NCBI GenBank assembly: GCA_030068075.1
Contig: CM057839.1
Coordinates: 53,844,960 to 53,908,959 of the forward strand
Source: Paguma larvata
Lineage: Eukaryota > Chordata > Mammalia > Carnivora > Viverridae
Direction of reading: 5' to 3'
Length of the DNA: 64,000 bases
Part shown: positions 22,512-33,365 of the stretch, in pieces
How positions within the stretch are numbered: position 1 is the first letter of the stretch
Layout: each line of letters starts with the position of its first letter
Made by a program: the position numbers and the translations under genes
Notes under the pieces: model-generated
Database searches by the model: none
What the model saw: the letters and a program-made list of their open reading frames with translations, nothing else
Told to the model about the DNA's origin: nothing

Positions 22512-23099
22512 AAATGGGAGGGAGAATAGACTGAAGTGAGACCAGTTTAGAAAGAAGTCTGGTATATAATTATGTTTTTAATGAATGTTAATATGTTTTT
22601 TTATACTTATATCGTGTATGTATCAATATTGTTTTCATTTTTTCAGGCCCAGCATTTCTCTCTTCTTATAACAACATCCTAATTTTCCTTGATCCATGTA
22701 GTTTAAGTGTTCTAAAGTTTGGTTTGGACAATCAGAGCCAGGCAGAGCTATACCGAGACTTTATCTAGAAGAGTGAGAGAAAGGCATTCTCTTTTTTGGT
22801 TGGATTACTGAGAGGGTGAATCATGGGACTAGGGCTCAAGGCAGGACATCCCTGGGTTTGGATTGTTTGTGGTAAACAACTCTAGAATCTATGCATGTCT
22901 GAGGCGTGGTTCCGTGAAAAATGTCACATAAGTTCAATAATAAACTCGCTGTAAAATGGAGATATTCAAAACGTAAACACTTCTTGCTGGGTAAGATAAG
23001 TGTAATTATTACTTTTGACCTCATTTTATTAAAAGCGTGTCTTCAGCAGGAAGGAAGGACCCGGTGAGCCATGTGGACGTCCTACACTTTTCTGTGTAT
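22512..23099. other. No gene recognised
   Basis: AT-rich, with no frame above 62 codons and no repeat assigned. Confidence 0.5.
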
Positions 23100-23660
23100 T
23101 CGTTTATCTATTACTGTGTAACGAGTTCCCTCAATATTTAGTGGTTTCAAACCTCATCTTCTCATCTCTCACGTTCTCTGTGGGCCAGGAAGTCGGACAG
23201 GGCATGGCAGGTTAACACGCTCTGCTCCATAATGTCCTGTGGGATGCGGGATGCGCAGTGCAGCTGGGAGGACTCGGAAACTGGAGAGGACCCAGTGGCT
23301 GACGCTGCCATCACCTGAAGCCTCGTCCACTCACATATCTGAAGGTCGGGGCTACCTGGGGAAACAGCCGTCACCGAGGTGGGGTTCCACTGCACAGTTT
23401 ATTCGGCTTCCTCATGGCATGATGGCTGCGTTCCAAGAGAAAGCATCCCAAGAGGAACAGACAGAAGCCATGTCACCTTTTATGATCTAGATTCAAAAGT
23501 CATTTAGTGTCACTTTGCAATATTCACGAACCTACCCAGATGCAATAAAAGGGAATCCAGACCCCCACCTCTCGAGGGGAAAGGTAACACCGTCACATCA
23601 GAAGAGCAGCACGTAATTGGGAGGAGATCCGGTTACGGCCTTCTTGGAAAAATGCAATCT
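23100..23660 (-). mobile_element. MaLR (MLT1-like) LTR remnant
   Basis: TATCTATTACTGTGTAACGAG, then AATATTTAGTGGTTTCAAAC, CTCTGTGGGCCAGGAAGTC, GGCATGATGGCTGCGTTCC, and GACCCCCACCTCTCGAGGGG with GGCCTTCTTGGAA read as the reverse complement of an MLT1-type LTR. The frames inside (up to 83 codons) are chance. Confidence 0.65.
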
Positions 23661-23810
23661 ACTTATGCTGTTTGATTACATTTTTGAAATCACTAGTAAA
23701 GACCACTCATTAAGGTAAGATCTCTGATTTGACAGAGGAAAGCAGGGCCAAGAGGTGACGAACCAGCGCGAGCCGTGTTTGACCGTGTTTGTGCTCTATA
23801 TTTGGCTATG

Positions 23811-24020
23811 ACTCTTTTGTTTGTTTTGTTTTTTTAAATATTTATTTATTTTTGAGAGAGAGAGAGAGAGCACAAGCGAGGCAGGGGGTGGTGCAGAAAG
23901 AAAGGGAGACACAGGATCCGAAGCAGGCTCCAGGCTCTGACCTGTTAGCACAGAGCCCGATGCAGGGCTTGAACTCATGAACCATGAGATTGTGGCCTGA
24001 GCCAAAGTCGGATGCTCAAC
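23811..24020 (-). mobile_element. Feline SINE, 5'-truncated, minus strand
   Basis: TTTATTTATTTTTGAGAGAG starts the reversed tail. GGGCTTGAACTCATGAACC is the reversed B-box region. The copy stops at GGATGCTCAAC, so the last ~25 bases of the head are missing. The flanks are CTATATTTGGCTATG (23796-23810) and a duplicated TATATTTGGC starting at 24021 and 24031. Confidence 0.93.
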
Positions 24021-24255
24021 TATATTTGGCTATATTTGGCTATGTTTGAAGCCGAAATCTTTCTCCTGCTGCCCAACCGCATGAGCCAAAAATGTCCTCC
24101 TTTTATTTAAGCCGGTTTGAGTTTTCTTTCACTTGGAATCAAAAGGTTTCAAATTAACATAGTGTGTATATATTATTTGCCACTTTGTTCGGCGATATTT
24201 TAGGCTGCTTATAAAAATACATACATACTCTGCAGCAAGAAAAAAAGTCTATTTA

Positions 24256-24464
24256 ATTTTTAAAAATTTTTTATAACATTTATTTTTGAGAGACAGCATG
24301 AGCAGGAGAGATGCAGAGAGAGAAGCAGACACATAATCCAAAGCATGCTACAGGCTATGAATTGTCAGCACAGAGCCAGACGTGGGGCTCAAACTCACGA
24401 ACCATGAGATCATGATCTGGGCTAGAGTTGGACGCTTAACCAACTGAGCCACGCAGGCACCCCC
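24256..24464 (-). mobile_element. Feline SINE, minus strand
   Basis: Complete from a reversed tail (AACATTTATTTTTGAGAGAC) to the reversed head (CTGAGCCACGCAGGCACCCC). The flanks AAAAAAGTCTATTTA and AAAAAAGTGTCGTTTA are an imperfect target duplication. Confidence 0.93.
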
Positions 24465-24480
24465 AAAAAAGTGTCGTTTA

Positions 24481-24959
24481 AAAACAGAGGAAATTAAGAC
24501 CAAGAGAAAACAACAATAGAAAAAATTTTTGTTAAAATAAGGATGAGATTGGAACTCACAGCTCATTCTGGAAGACCAGGAACACTTAAGAGAGGGAGGA
24601 GAGACCAGCTGAGAAACTGGTGAGGGTGGGAAGGGACATGAGTGGATGGATCCATTAGGGTTTGTTGACTGACTGAACATGAAGAATAAAGGAAAGGGTA
24701 GGATACAGCACAAGTCTGAGAAGGTTCTTATGTTTCTGGCTTAGGTGATTGGGGCAGACAGAAATACAACTCACTGAGATAGGGATATCTCAATGAAGAA
24801 CGAGTTTTATGGGGATTACTTGGAGGTAAGCAGTTCTTTTTGGACATTTTGAGTATAAGGTACCATGAGTTTGCAGAGATGAAAATGGGCTATTGGTTTC
24901 CTTGGATAACAAGTGAGGACCGGCCCTGAACTAGAGATGCAGATTTAGTTCACCACACA
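24481..24959. other. No gene recognised
   Basis: Purine-rich stretches without coding or repeat signal that I can name. Confidence 0.5.
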
Positions 24960-25200
24960 CATTTTTTAATATTTATGATGGAGAAGGCACCGTGCCAATT
25001 ACTGGGGATAACTGGCTATGAAAAATGGCAAAATATCTGTCCTCATGGAGCTGACATTCTAGCAAGAACCATCAGCAGATACGCGATGGCTGGGTTCATG
25101 GCTGTGCAGGAAGTCGCCCAGGAACGTTATCTTGGGCAAGTCGTGGAAAAGGTCCCACAAAGAAAACAGAAAGGCGGCTAGAGCAATGTGAGAAAAACCA
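24960..25200 (-). mobile_element. LINE-2 3' end
   Basis: GGAGAAGGCACCGTGCCAATTACTGGGGATA, TGTCCTCATGGAGCTGACATTCTAGCA is a close reverse complement of the L2 terminus. Downstream purine-rich sequence may be more L2. Confidence 0.75.
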
Positions 25201-25980
25201 GAAGGGATGGTGTAAACGCCACCGAGGAGGGAGAATGTGGACTATGCACAAAAGGACTTAGTAAAGCACTATGTATATATGTTTTATTATTGTCATTTCT
25301 GGCTCTCTCCTCTCTGCCTTTTCTAAGATCATCTTCTAGGTACTTGCCTTACCGACGTTGCTTGAGGATGGGGACATTTTTCACCTTGGTAGCCCTGAGT
25401 GGCCTGGCTAGTGCCCTGAATTATACCCAGTCAGTGCCTGTGGAAGTAATATGTCCATCCACTATTATGAGTGTGTGAGTGTGTGTGCTGCCGTGTGCGG
25501 GCGTGCACACGTGACTCTGCCTGGTCTCCCTAACCTGATCAAACTGCTCGAGGACGGGGGCTGGACAGGGACGTGGGTTATTTGTCATCAGATCTCCATT
25601 CCACCTCTAACACGTTAAGTCACTCAATCGACATGTGTTGAACCGAATTTTCTCCCCTGTTCCAGTGGCCAAGCATTCATGTCTGACCTCTGAGCATGAA
25701 TGTACTGCCTGTAGGGAAACCATTTGTTTTCTTCTCCCCGATCCCTGTCATTCCTTTGCACGATGTGTTCTCGCAGGGCTGTTTTTAGGTCGGAGTTGGA
25801 ATAAAGGTGTCCAAGGTTAGTAAGCAGAGCACTTAGCCTAACCAAGCCCCAGACAAACCAGGTCTGCTGGGATCTGAAAAGGCAGTTGTAGCAACACAGA
25901 CTTCAGAAAGAGAGCGATGTCAGAGACCGCCTAGTGATGGCGGGAGGCTAGTCCCGCCCCTCTCTTACCACGGCGATGGA
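25201..25980. other. No gene recognised; L2-like piece and TG run
   Basis: 25360-25440 (GATGGGGACATTTTTCACC ... CCCAGTCAGTGCCTG) resembles an L2 3' end. GAGTGTGTGAGTGTGTGTG lies at about 25467. The remaining DNA looks unique. Confidence 0.45.
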
Positions 25981-25984
25981 AGCA

Positions 25985-26100
25985 ATACAGAGAGTATTTC
26001 CAAGACTTGTCCAAGGACACAGCTGGTTGATGGCAGAGCTGAGGCTAGACCTCAGTTCCCAGGCTCCCTGGCCTATGATCCTTGCAATACACACAAGGTT
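25985..26100 (-). mobile_element. MIR SINE fragment
   Basis: CTTGTCCAAGGACACAGCTGG, ATGGCAGAGCTGAGGCTAGACCTC is the reversed MIR core. Confidence 0.7.
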
Positions 26101-27009
26101 TCCTCTTAGACTGAGTTTTATCTATAAACCTAGGGTACTTGTCCCTAAGTTATTCCTAACATAGATGTGAACAATGCCACAGAGGGACTAAGACCCAAAC
26201 AGAAGCACAAGTGAGGGCTCGTCATAGCGCTGCACGGCATTCCACCTTTCATTTCCATACCGTATGCGTTAGTGTTTCTACTCAACATTCACTATGGCAT
26301 AACATTTGTGAAGACCAGAGACTAGAAGTTTCTCCCGACTCTTTTTACAAGACCTTCAGGCTACCGTCTTGAACGGGCTGTCACTCCAAGTCCTAATCTG
26401 CTACTCATGACATTAGAATCCTCTCCAATGGCAACTAAGTGTGGTGTCACAAACAAAGGATTCTAACTCCTTGAGGAATAAGCAGTAGAGACGAAAGATC
26501 CTGTTTCCATATCAGTGTTTCTGGAAAAGAAACAAAACACAGCAGCCACTTGATCCTCACATTTAATAAAAAAAATAATAATAATAATAATCATGCCTAA
26601 TATCTCTTGAGTCTCTTGGTGAATCCCCTGTCACATATGTGACCCCAAGTAGCCTATGTAGCAATCTTTCAAAAGAAAAATTATTCACAATTCATCACAA
26701 TGGAAAAGCAGTTAGAAAGCTTAAATCAATTGCATAGTGTTGTTATGGACAGTGAGTGGTCGGCGCCAACCCTTCCTCCAAGAGAGCTGGAAGAGTCAAT
26801 GAGATATTCAAAATATGGAATACGATACGGACAAATTCCATAGCCTTGTTCTTAAAGAAACCACAAATGTCAGATGAAAAGGTATCGTCCCTTTTACAAA
26901 CTCCCAAGACCTGGAGAAGTTAAGGGACTGTTTCCCAAATTCTCAGAGCTGGCAAGGAGCAGAAGAATAAACTATCTGTTTCTTATTCACACCAGCACGC
27001 TGGCCTACA
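26101..27009. other. No gene recognised
   Basis: Holds an (AAT)n run at about 26570-26592. No coding frame and no recognised repeat. Confidence 0.5.
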
Positions 27010-27190
27010 AGGTAACCTCAGTTATTACCAAGCACCCAGCCTGTGCCCGGGACAGATCCGGGTGCATAACTTACCTCACTGAATCCTTGCAATAATCTTA
27101 TAGGGTAGTCATTACAATCCCCATCTTACAAATAAAGAAACTCACAAGAAATGGAAAGTTAGAATATGCCAGAACTTAAATGAAGGGCTA
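27010..27190 (-). mobile_element. MIR-type SINE, reversed
   Basis: AATCCTTGCAATAATCTTAT, AGGGTAGTCATTACAATCCC, CATCTTACAAATAAAGAAAC follow the reversed MIR 3' half. Confidence 0.8.
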
Positions 27191-27281
27191 AGTCTCCCTA
27201 CTACTGACTTGTTCCCTTTGTCAAGATTGAATTATGTACCAAACAAATTTTTTTTGAAAGACTGAATTTGCCTTCATCATC

Positions 27282-27440
27282 GGGGCACCTGGGTGGCTCA
27301 GTCAACTGAGCGTCTGGCTTAGGCTCAGGTCATGATCTTGCAGGATGGAGCCCTTCATTAGGCTCTCTGCTGTCAGCGCAGAGCTGGCTTCTCTCTGCCC
27401 CTCCCCCACTTGCACTCTCTCTTTAAAAAAAAAAAAAAGT
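27282..27440 (+). mobile_element. Feline SINE with internal deletions
   Basis: Head GGGGCACCTGGGTGGCTCAG is intact. The B-box region has collapsed to CTTGCAGGATGGAGCCC and the 3' middle is shortened. The poly-A tail (27424-27438) has no AATAAA. The flanks share TGAATTTGCCTTC (27263-27275 and 27441-27453). Confidence 0.92.
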
Positions 27441-27460
27441 TGAATTTGCCTTCTTATCAT

Positions 27461-28362
27461 CATCAAAAAAATCTTTTTTCCACCTACTTACCACTGTGCT
27501 TCAAAGTTCCACTATTTGATTCACTCTTTCAAAATGATGATATTATGGAATATACCATCATTTTCCCCCAGTTTCCAGCTAATTGTCCATCAGTTTCCAC
27601 TCTCCCCTCCACATTACCTAGCCCCACTTGCCATCAGCAGTGGACTGTGAGCAGCAGACCCATACCACTGCCCGGAGCCCCAAGACCATGGGTGTGCCTC
27701 CTTTGCACACTTTCGCTTTCTTGATGGCTGGATGTCGGCGTGGAGTGAAGGAAACTTCCACTCTGCAGATGAAGACAACACCCTCGAGATGGAGGAGAAG
27801 TGAAATGAAAGTAATGGAAACCCTTGAATGACTGTATGGAGCAGACTCACGTGCCAATCTGGGACATCTACCTCATACCATTATCTGTGAAAGAAATGAA
27901 ATTCTATCCTGTGCAGGCCACCAAATGGTTGAACGATATACCCATTGTTTCAAGCCACCGAGTTACACTGTCACACGGCAGTATCTGCTGATGCAAGTAG
28001 CATATGGAACCTCTCTCAGGAGGCCTTTCCTGGTTCTGGCAACAGGAAGTGACTGACCAGTTTAAGCAGAAAATAAATCTATTAAGAGAATAATGAGGAG
28101 TTTACATAATCAAGGGAAGGCTGGAGAGGCAGCCTCAGGAAAACGAGCAGGGAAAAGGGAAATTGGGCAACAGACCTCATGGCCCAAACTTACACTTTGG
28201 AGCAACAACTTGGAAACACACTCCTGTGGCCACTGCTGGACCCTGACTGGACACCACAATTGGTGCTGGGGACTGGACCCCACTGGGGTCACCATGGCCA
28301 CTGCTGCCCTGGAATGCATTGTTGCAGCTGCCAGAACAAAGTTCCCCACCATCCCTGCTTCC
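27461..28362. other. No gene recognised
   Basis: 27880-27980 (TTGTTTCAAGCCACCGAGTTACACTG) looks like the 3' part of an MLT-type LTR on the plus strand, but too little is left to define it. The frames at 27614-27857 overlap on both strands. Confidence 0.4.
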
Positions 28363-28554
28363 TTTTGAGAGAGAGAGAGAGAGAGAAGAGAGAGAGAGAA
28401 GGGCAGGGACAGAGGGAGAGAGAGAATCCCAAGCAAGCTCCACTCTGTCAGCACAAAGCCTGATGTGGGTCTCAAACTCACCAACTGTGAAATCAAGACC
28501 TAAGCCGAAACCAAGAGTCAGATACTTAACCAACTGAGCCACCCGGGTGACTCG
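28363..28554 (-). mobile_element. Feline SINE, minus strand, tail lost
   Basis: Begins directly at TTTTGAGAGAGAGAG with an expanded GA block. It lacks the reversed AATAAA/poly-T, and ends in the reversed head CTGAGCCACCCGGGTGACTC. No target duplication is visible. The frames here (up to 128 codons) are artefacts of the repeat. Confidence 0.92.
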
Positions 28555-29118
28555 TTCCAGATTCTAAATCCAAGCCAGACAATCTGATTGGTCACACCTA
28601 GATTAAGTACCCAAGTCTTGCCTGCTTGGGAAGGGGGTATATATCTAGCTTTTCCAGCAATTCTAGTCCCACTACAACTCCTCTAGAAAAGAGGTTCACA
28701 TGTTGGGCAGGCAAAAAAAAAAAAATTAAAAAAATAATAATAAAAGCTGCCAAGGGTCCTTCCAGAGGAAAAATGATTCTACAGCAATATGGTTCTGTGG
28801 AAACTCTTCGGTTTGAAAAGTGCTCTCAGGGGGCACGTGCTTCCTCCCAGCTCATTCCATCCAACCTCCTGGTTTGTCTTAGTCGGGACTCTCGGTGACA
28901 AACTACAGAAACATAATTAAAACCATATTATGCTTTTTAAAAAGGAGGAGAGTTATTGGCTCAAATAAGTAAGCAGTACAGACATGTTTGGGTTCAAGGC
29001 CGAAAGGTGTCACTGGGGCTCACTCTCCTCTCTGTTCCGCTTTCCCGGAAGGCCCTCCATCATCCCTACAGATCTCCCTGTGTGCAGGCTACCTTCTGCG
29101 TCCTGAAGCTCGTGTCCT
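28555..29118. other. No gene recognised
   Basis: An A-rich run at 28711-28745 may be an old element tail. 28880-28960 resembles the start of an MLT-like repeat. Nothing firm. Confidence 0.4.
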
Positions 29119-29566
29119 TGTTGCAGGATTCTTTACCTCAGACCCAGTATTTGTTGTCTCGCCGCTTCGAAGAACGAAACGGTGGACACACACACACAAA
29201 AATGAGCAGCAGGCGAAAGAGTATAAGATGAGAAAGTTAGAATAGTATGAAAGCTCTCTTTACAGAGAGGGGGCATCTGAAAGTGAATGCCCACAGACTA
29301 TAAGCAAGGGACAATGTTTTGTAGGGTTTTGGTCGGCCCTCTTTCCTTCTCCCTTGTTTCTCCTCAGGTTCCACTCTTATTGGGTAGGTAACTCTAAACG
29401 GCTAGTCGTTCCTTTTTGATTGGCTCATTTCTATTGTATGAGGGGTGGTCTATGGTCATACATTCCTTATGGGTCATTCATTTTATGGTCTACTACTTCT
29501 CTTTAGTTAGGTCTTTAGTCAAATTCCTAAGGGAAACTTGAGGGGGAGTAGGTGGTGTCTGTTACA
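29119..29566 (-). mobile_element. Solo-like endogenous retrovirus LTR, minus strand
   Basis: The minus strand begins TGTAACAGACACCACC and ends AAAGAATCCTGCAACA, so 448 bp have complete TG...CA ends. U3 carries two CCAAT boxes (plus-strand ATTGG at 29379-29383 and 29419-29423). A GT-rich element (TTTTTGTGTGTGTG) precedes the U5-like end. No AATAAA is seen. No internal retroviral genes lie on either side. A 4-bp duplication (TCCT/TTCT) is possible but weak. Such solo LTRs arise by recombination between the two LTRs of a provirus. Confidence 0.85.
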
Positions 29567-30154
29567 TTCTTCAAAGGAACCTTAAGCATGAAGGGGTTTG
29601 CTGTGGTCAGACACTCCCAGCATTATTCCAAAATATGTGTTTTTCCCTCCCAGGGACCACAGGTCCTAACCTTTCCCTCTCTGCTTACTGAATCCTATCT
29701 TTTCCTATCATATCCTCTCTCCTCAGTGTACCCAGAGAAAAATGAGAGCCTCTCCCCCACAGTTTATGGAAGTTCTGGCACTAGTTGGTTCATGCTCCTT
29801 GCTGACCAGCCACTGTGGGCTTGTGGCACAATGGTCATGTTCTTATATCTGCTACTCCACAGGGACAGTGAGTACAGGATGGCAGTTTTCTCAGAGGACA
29901 TCGGGATACTACTACCAGAGGAACGAGGAAAGGAAACGAGAGACATCTATCAAAGGATTGAATTGACGCCTAGCCTAGGACGCCCTAGGGATTGCAAAAG
30001 AGGTTGAAGAAAAAAATCACCACACAATACAAACCAAATAAAGAAGGCCCCTCTAAGGCAGAACTTTCACCCATCTTCTGTGAAGCTTGGTTTTGCATCC
30101 ACAAGTCAGACCTGAATGTTTGTCTAAGAGGATAAACACCACCTGATGTGGTAA
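29567..30154. other. No gene recognised
   Basis: A 151-codon plus-strand frame (29552-30007) starts inside the LTR and runs out of it. A minus-strand frame overlaps it. It has no recognisable domain. Listed because it is among the longest non-repeat frames. Confidence 0.45.
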
Positions 30155-30362
30155 CACAGGGTTTCTCTACTTTGGCACTCCTGACGTTTGGGGCTGGGTA
30201 ATTCTTTGTTGTGGGGGGTCTGTTCTGTTCATTCCAGGATGTTTAGCAGCACCCCTGGCCTCCACCCCACGTCCTCCCCCAGTTATGAAGCTAAAACTGT
30301 CCCCAGATGTTGCCAAATGTCCCCTCAGAGCAGAGCTGTCCTCCCAGGTAAAAACCACCCTA
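30155..30362 (-). mobile_element. MER5A (hAT-Charlie non-autonomous DNA transposon)
   Basis: CAGGGTTTCTCTACTTTGGCAC, TTGGGGCTGGGTAATTCTTTG, GGATGTTTAGCAGCACCCCTGG, and AGATGTTGCCAAATGTCCCC match MER5A in reverse orientation, ending near its terminal inverted repeat. Confidence 0.9.
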
Positions 30363-30594
30363 TTAGAAGGCACGAGAACAGAGAGGAAGCATTCTAAATC
30401 CTCACCATGAACCAACCTGAGTCACCTGGTCCAGCCGGCCCGTCTGTAGCCCTGTGGCCCGCACGGCTGGACTCGTGGGCATGAGAATTGGGTTACGAGA
30501 CACTAGACAGACACAGAGATCTTCTAGTCCTGCTCCAAAACTTTTGCCGGGGGCTGGGACGGCCTCAGCCTGCCAGAGTCTCCTCTGCAATTCA

Positions 30595-30815
30595 AGGTAC
30601 AGGTAGTCACACATCCTACCGCTCACTGAGTGCCAGCTGCACACACGGCACCACCGGGCGCCTGCCTCCCCTTTCTCACTGCAACGCCCCACGACACATG
30701 TTACCTCTGTTTTACAAGGGAGGAAACCGAAGCTCTGAGAAATTAACTGCCCCCAAACCAGACTCAGTAAACGCTTAAACTGAGATTCGAAACCTCGTCC
30801 ATCAGAGTCCTCGCC
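30595..30815 (-). mobile_element. MIR SINE, reversed
   Basis: CTCACTGAGTGCCAGCTGC, CCTCTGTTTTACAAGGGAGGAAACCGAAGCTCTGAGAAATTA and a GAGATTCGAAACC block are reversed MIR. Confidence 0.85.
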
Positions 30816-31179
30816 TTTTCCGATGTGCCCCGCAGCCTCTCTGTTTCCACTTCAGAAGCCTCTTCGCACGCAAGCTACCATAACTTACAATTTATATGCC
30901 AGTTTCTATTTTCTTTGAGGTCTTATTTTCTTTTTTCTCTTTTTTCTCCCTGCACTTTTGGTTTCTGCGTTGAGAGTTTAATGCCTTTATCGCTGTAGAT
31001 CTAAAACAACAAAGAACCAAATAACAATAATGTCTATTGCTTACCCTCCATGAATGACCACACTTCACCCTTTCTCTTAGAGATGTGGTCACTTTCAAGA
31101 TTTTTTTTCATGATTTCATTTGGAATTGGGGGTTGAGGGGCTTCAGGCTACTGCCTGGATTTACATTTATCATGAAGGG
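30816..31179. other. No gene recognised
   Basis: T-rich then mixed sequence without coding potential or assignable repeat. Confidence 0.5.
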
Positions 31180-31335
31180 GCTTAGGCTTGGGATTCAGAA
31201 GACCTAGGCTTTAATTCTGGCTCTCCCACAAACTTGCTGGGTGACCTTGGGAAAATGATTTCACGTCTCTGAGTCTCGTTTTTTTTTTCAACTATAGAAT
31301 CGGAGGCCTGGACTTATTAATCTACAAGTACTCTC
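31180..31335 (+). mobile_element. MIR SINE
   Basis: GGATTCAGAAGACCTAGGCT, CCACAAACTTGCTGGGTGACC and TTGGGAAAATGATTTCACG are MIR core, broken by a T-run at 31280-31289. Confidence 0.85.
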
Positions 31336-32889
31336 CTAGCAATCTGAGGAAGGCACTAATCTGAAATTAATTTCATGAAATATTTAAAATAGGCTTCAAA
31401 TAAGTAGCAAGTGCCGCTTTGCAAGGATGAGGCTGGCCAGAGCTCCTCTGTGGGGAATAACAGCTCACAGCTGACTTTAGCTCTGTTCCATGAGGACAGA
31501 GAAGGGGGTAGGGCCATGTCACCTGAGTCTTGACATAAAAGCTAATTAAAAATGCATGCCCAGGCTGAAGGAGGACACCTAGTGAATTAGTGATGGCCCT
31601 TGGATGTCTACGTTTCAGGGGTGACGGCATGGGTACAGAAGGCAGGAGGTAGGACCCAGAGCGAGGCCCTGTCAAGGAACTGTGTAACCGAGTGCCTGGC
31701 TCAGGAGGCCTTCCTCACCCGGTTTTGGGTGTAGCCACGGTGCAGAAAGAGCCTGTCTCCAAGTATTAGGTTAGCATGACTCATTTAGCAGGAGAAGGAG
31801 GCAAACTCTGTGCCTCCCACACCACCAGGACACACGTCTCACCTCACAACCTGCTGGCTACAGAGAAAACACCAACCCTGCAGTCAGAAAAGGGAGCCAG
31901 GCAGCACGAGTGGGAACCCGACAGAGACGACAGCAGCCTGACCCCCGCCTGCCAGGAGCACAGGACCTGTGAAGGCAGGGGAGGAGTTTGTAAGCCGGGC
32001 CACCCCCTCTCCCCGCTTCTACCTGTCTCTGGCACTCCCAGGCCCCAGCACAACTACTGGTAAAATGTTGCTTCCATTCTGAGTCCTTAGAGGGAGACTC
32101 CAACGGATCCTTCGCAGCCCAAAAATTTGAAACCCACCAGAGCTGGAGGGAACCCACCTGCTTTTCGGAGTAAATGTGGGAGGAGAGTTCAAGAGATCCT
32201 GCTGGGAGTAGTCACAGAAAGGAGGGTCTTCCTCTCTCTGCTCTCACTTGCCATGGGCCCCGGACTGGGAGCCCTACCTGGAGCGGGGAGACCCAGAGGG
32301 TATTGCGAAGCTGCCCAGGCGAGTCCTGGGCAAATCCACAGGCCCTGGTCACATGCACAGGGAAAGTCAGTCCCAAGCAGTGGCTGTGAGGAGACAGTTC
32401 AGAGGATGATTTAGCCGGAGTAAAGCAGGGGGAGGAATGGCCCCGGGCTGGAAGGCGTCTGGAAGAGCCAGTAGCTGAGGTGGGAGGTGGCTGCATCCAG
32501 CAGACAGGTAGACAAAGAACCTGGAGCTCAGGGATCACTGAGCATTTAGGGTCATCAGTAACCAGGGAGTTAACCCTTGGAGGGTGGATGAGTCTGACAG
32601 CAGGAGTGAGTAAAGAATAACAAAAAAACCTCATCCTAAAACACCCTTTGTTGAGATGTTGGGTTTTCTCTGCCAGGTCACTTTGCAGTTTTTAGGAGGG
32701 GCAATAGTGATGATTATCACATATAAACTTTGCAACAACCTTAAAGTCACAGTTAAAAGAACGGCCAGCAGTCCTTCCTCAGCACCTTCCAAGCTTTGAC
32801 AGATATGCTGGGAAGCTTCCGTGACTCCCCCAGGCCCCACCGGGGCTTCCTCCATCCGCTCAACACATACTTCTTCGATTTCAGGCCCT
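31336..32889. other. No gene recognised; moderately GC-rich unique DNA
   Basis: Frames up to 140 codons occur on both strands (31776-32634) and overlap extensively, the mark of GC-rich chance frames. No domain is visible. There are no recognised repeats for 1.5 kb. Confidence 0.45.
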
Positions 32890-32968
32890 CATCTACTCAG
32901 TTTACCCTTGTATCCCAAGTGCTAGAACAGTCTCTGGCACATGGAAGGGAGTCACTAACTGCTTTATG
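32890..32968 (+). mobile_element. LINE-2 3' end
   Basis: TACCCTTGTATCCCAAGTGC, TAGAACAGTCTCTGGCACATGGAAGG is the L2 terminus. It runs directly into the AATT microsatellite at the place where L2 normally has its short terminal repeats. Confidence 0.75.
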
Positions 32969-33002
32969 AATTAATTAATTAATTAATTAATTAATTAATT
33001 AA
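32969..33002 (+). repeat. (AATT)n microsatellite
   Basis: Eight and a half perfect units at the 3' end of an L2 fragment. Confidence 0.97.
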
Positions 33003-33059
33003 TGATTTAGTCATCAATCTTTCTACTAAACACTAGACCCCTTTTAAAAAACCATTTCC

Positions 33060-33290
33060 GGGCGCCTGGGTGACTCCGTTGGTTAATTGTCTGACTTTGG
33101 CTCAGGTCATGATCTCACGGTTCATTAGTTCGAGCCCCGCATTGGGTTCTGTGCTGACAGCTGGGAGCCAGGGGTCTGCTTCAAATTCTGGTCTCCCTCT
33201 CTCTCTGCCCCTCTCCCGCTTGGGCGCATGCGCTCTCTCTCTCTCTCTCTTTCTCAAAATAAACATTACCAAAAAAATTTTTTTTAAAAG
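33060..33290 (+). mobile_element. Feline SINE
   Basis: Head GGGCGCCTGGGTGACTCCGT, B box GTTCGAGCCCC, and a CT block containing GCGCATGCGC. Tail AAAATAAACATTACC then A/T-rich. The flanks TTTTAAAAAACC / TTTTAAAAGTTTC are too A-rich for a sure duplication. Confidence 0.93.
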
Positions 33291-33294
33291 TTTC

Positions 33295-33365
33295 TACATC
33301 CAAAGCACCTATACCAGTGCCTGTCATACACGAGGTGCTAAATAGACCTTTCTGAATGATGTAAA
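33295..33365 (+). mobile_element. LINE-2 terminal fragment
   Basis: CACCTATACCAGTGCCTGTC, ATACACGAGGTGCTAAATAG, TTTCTGAATGATG resemble the last L2 bases. Confidence 0.5.

Noticed and set aside
29552..30007. 151-codon frame starting in the LTR at 29.1-29.6 kb
   Set aside because: Begins in noncoding LTR sequence on the strand opposite to the LTR; no viral or cellular domain is seen.
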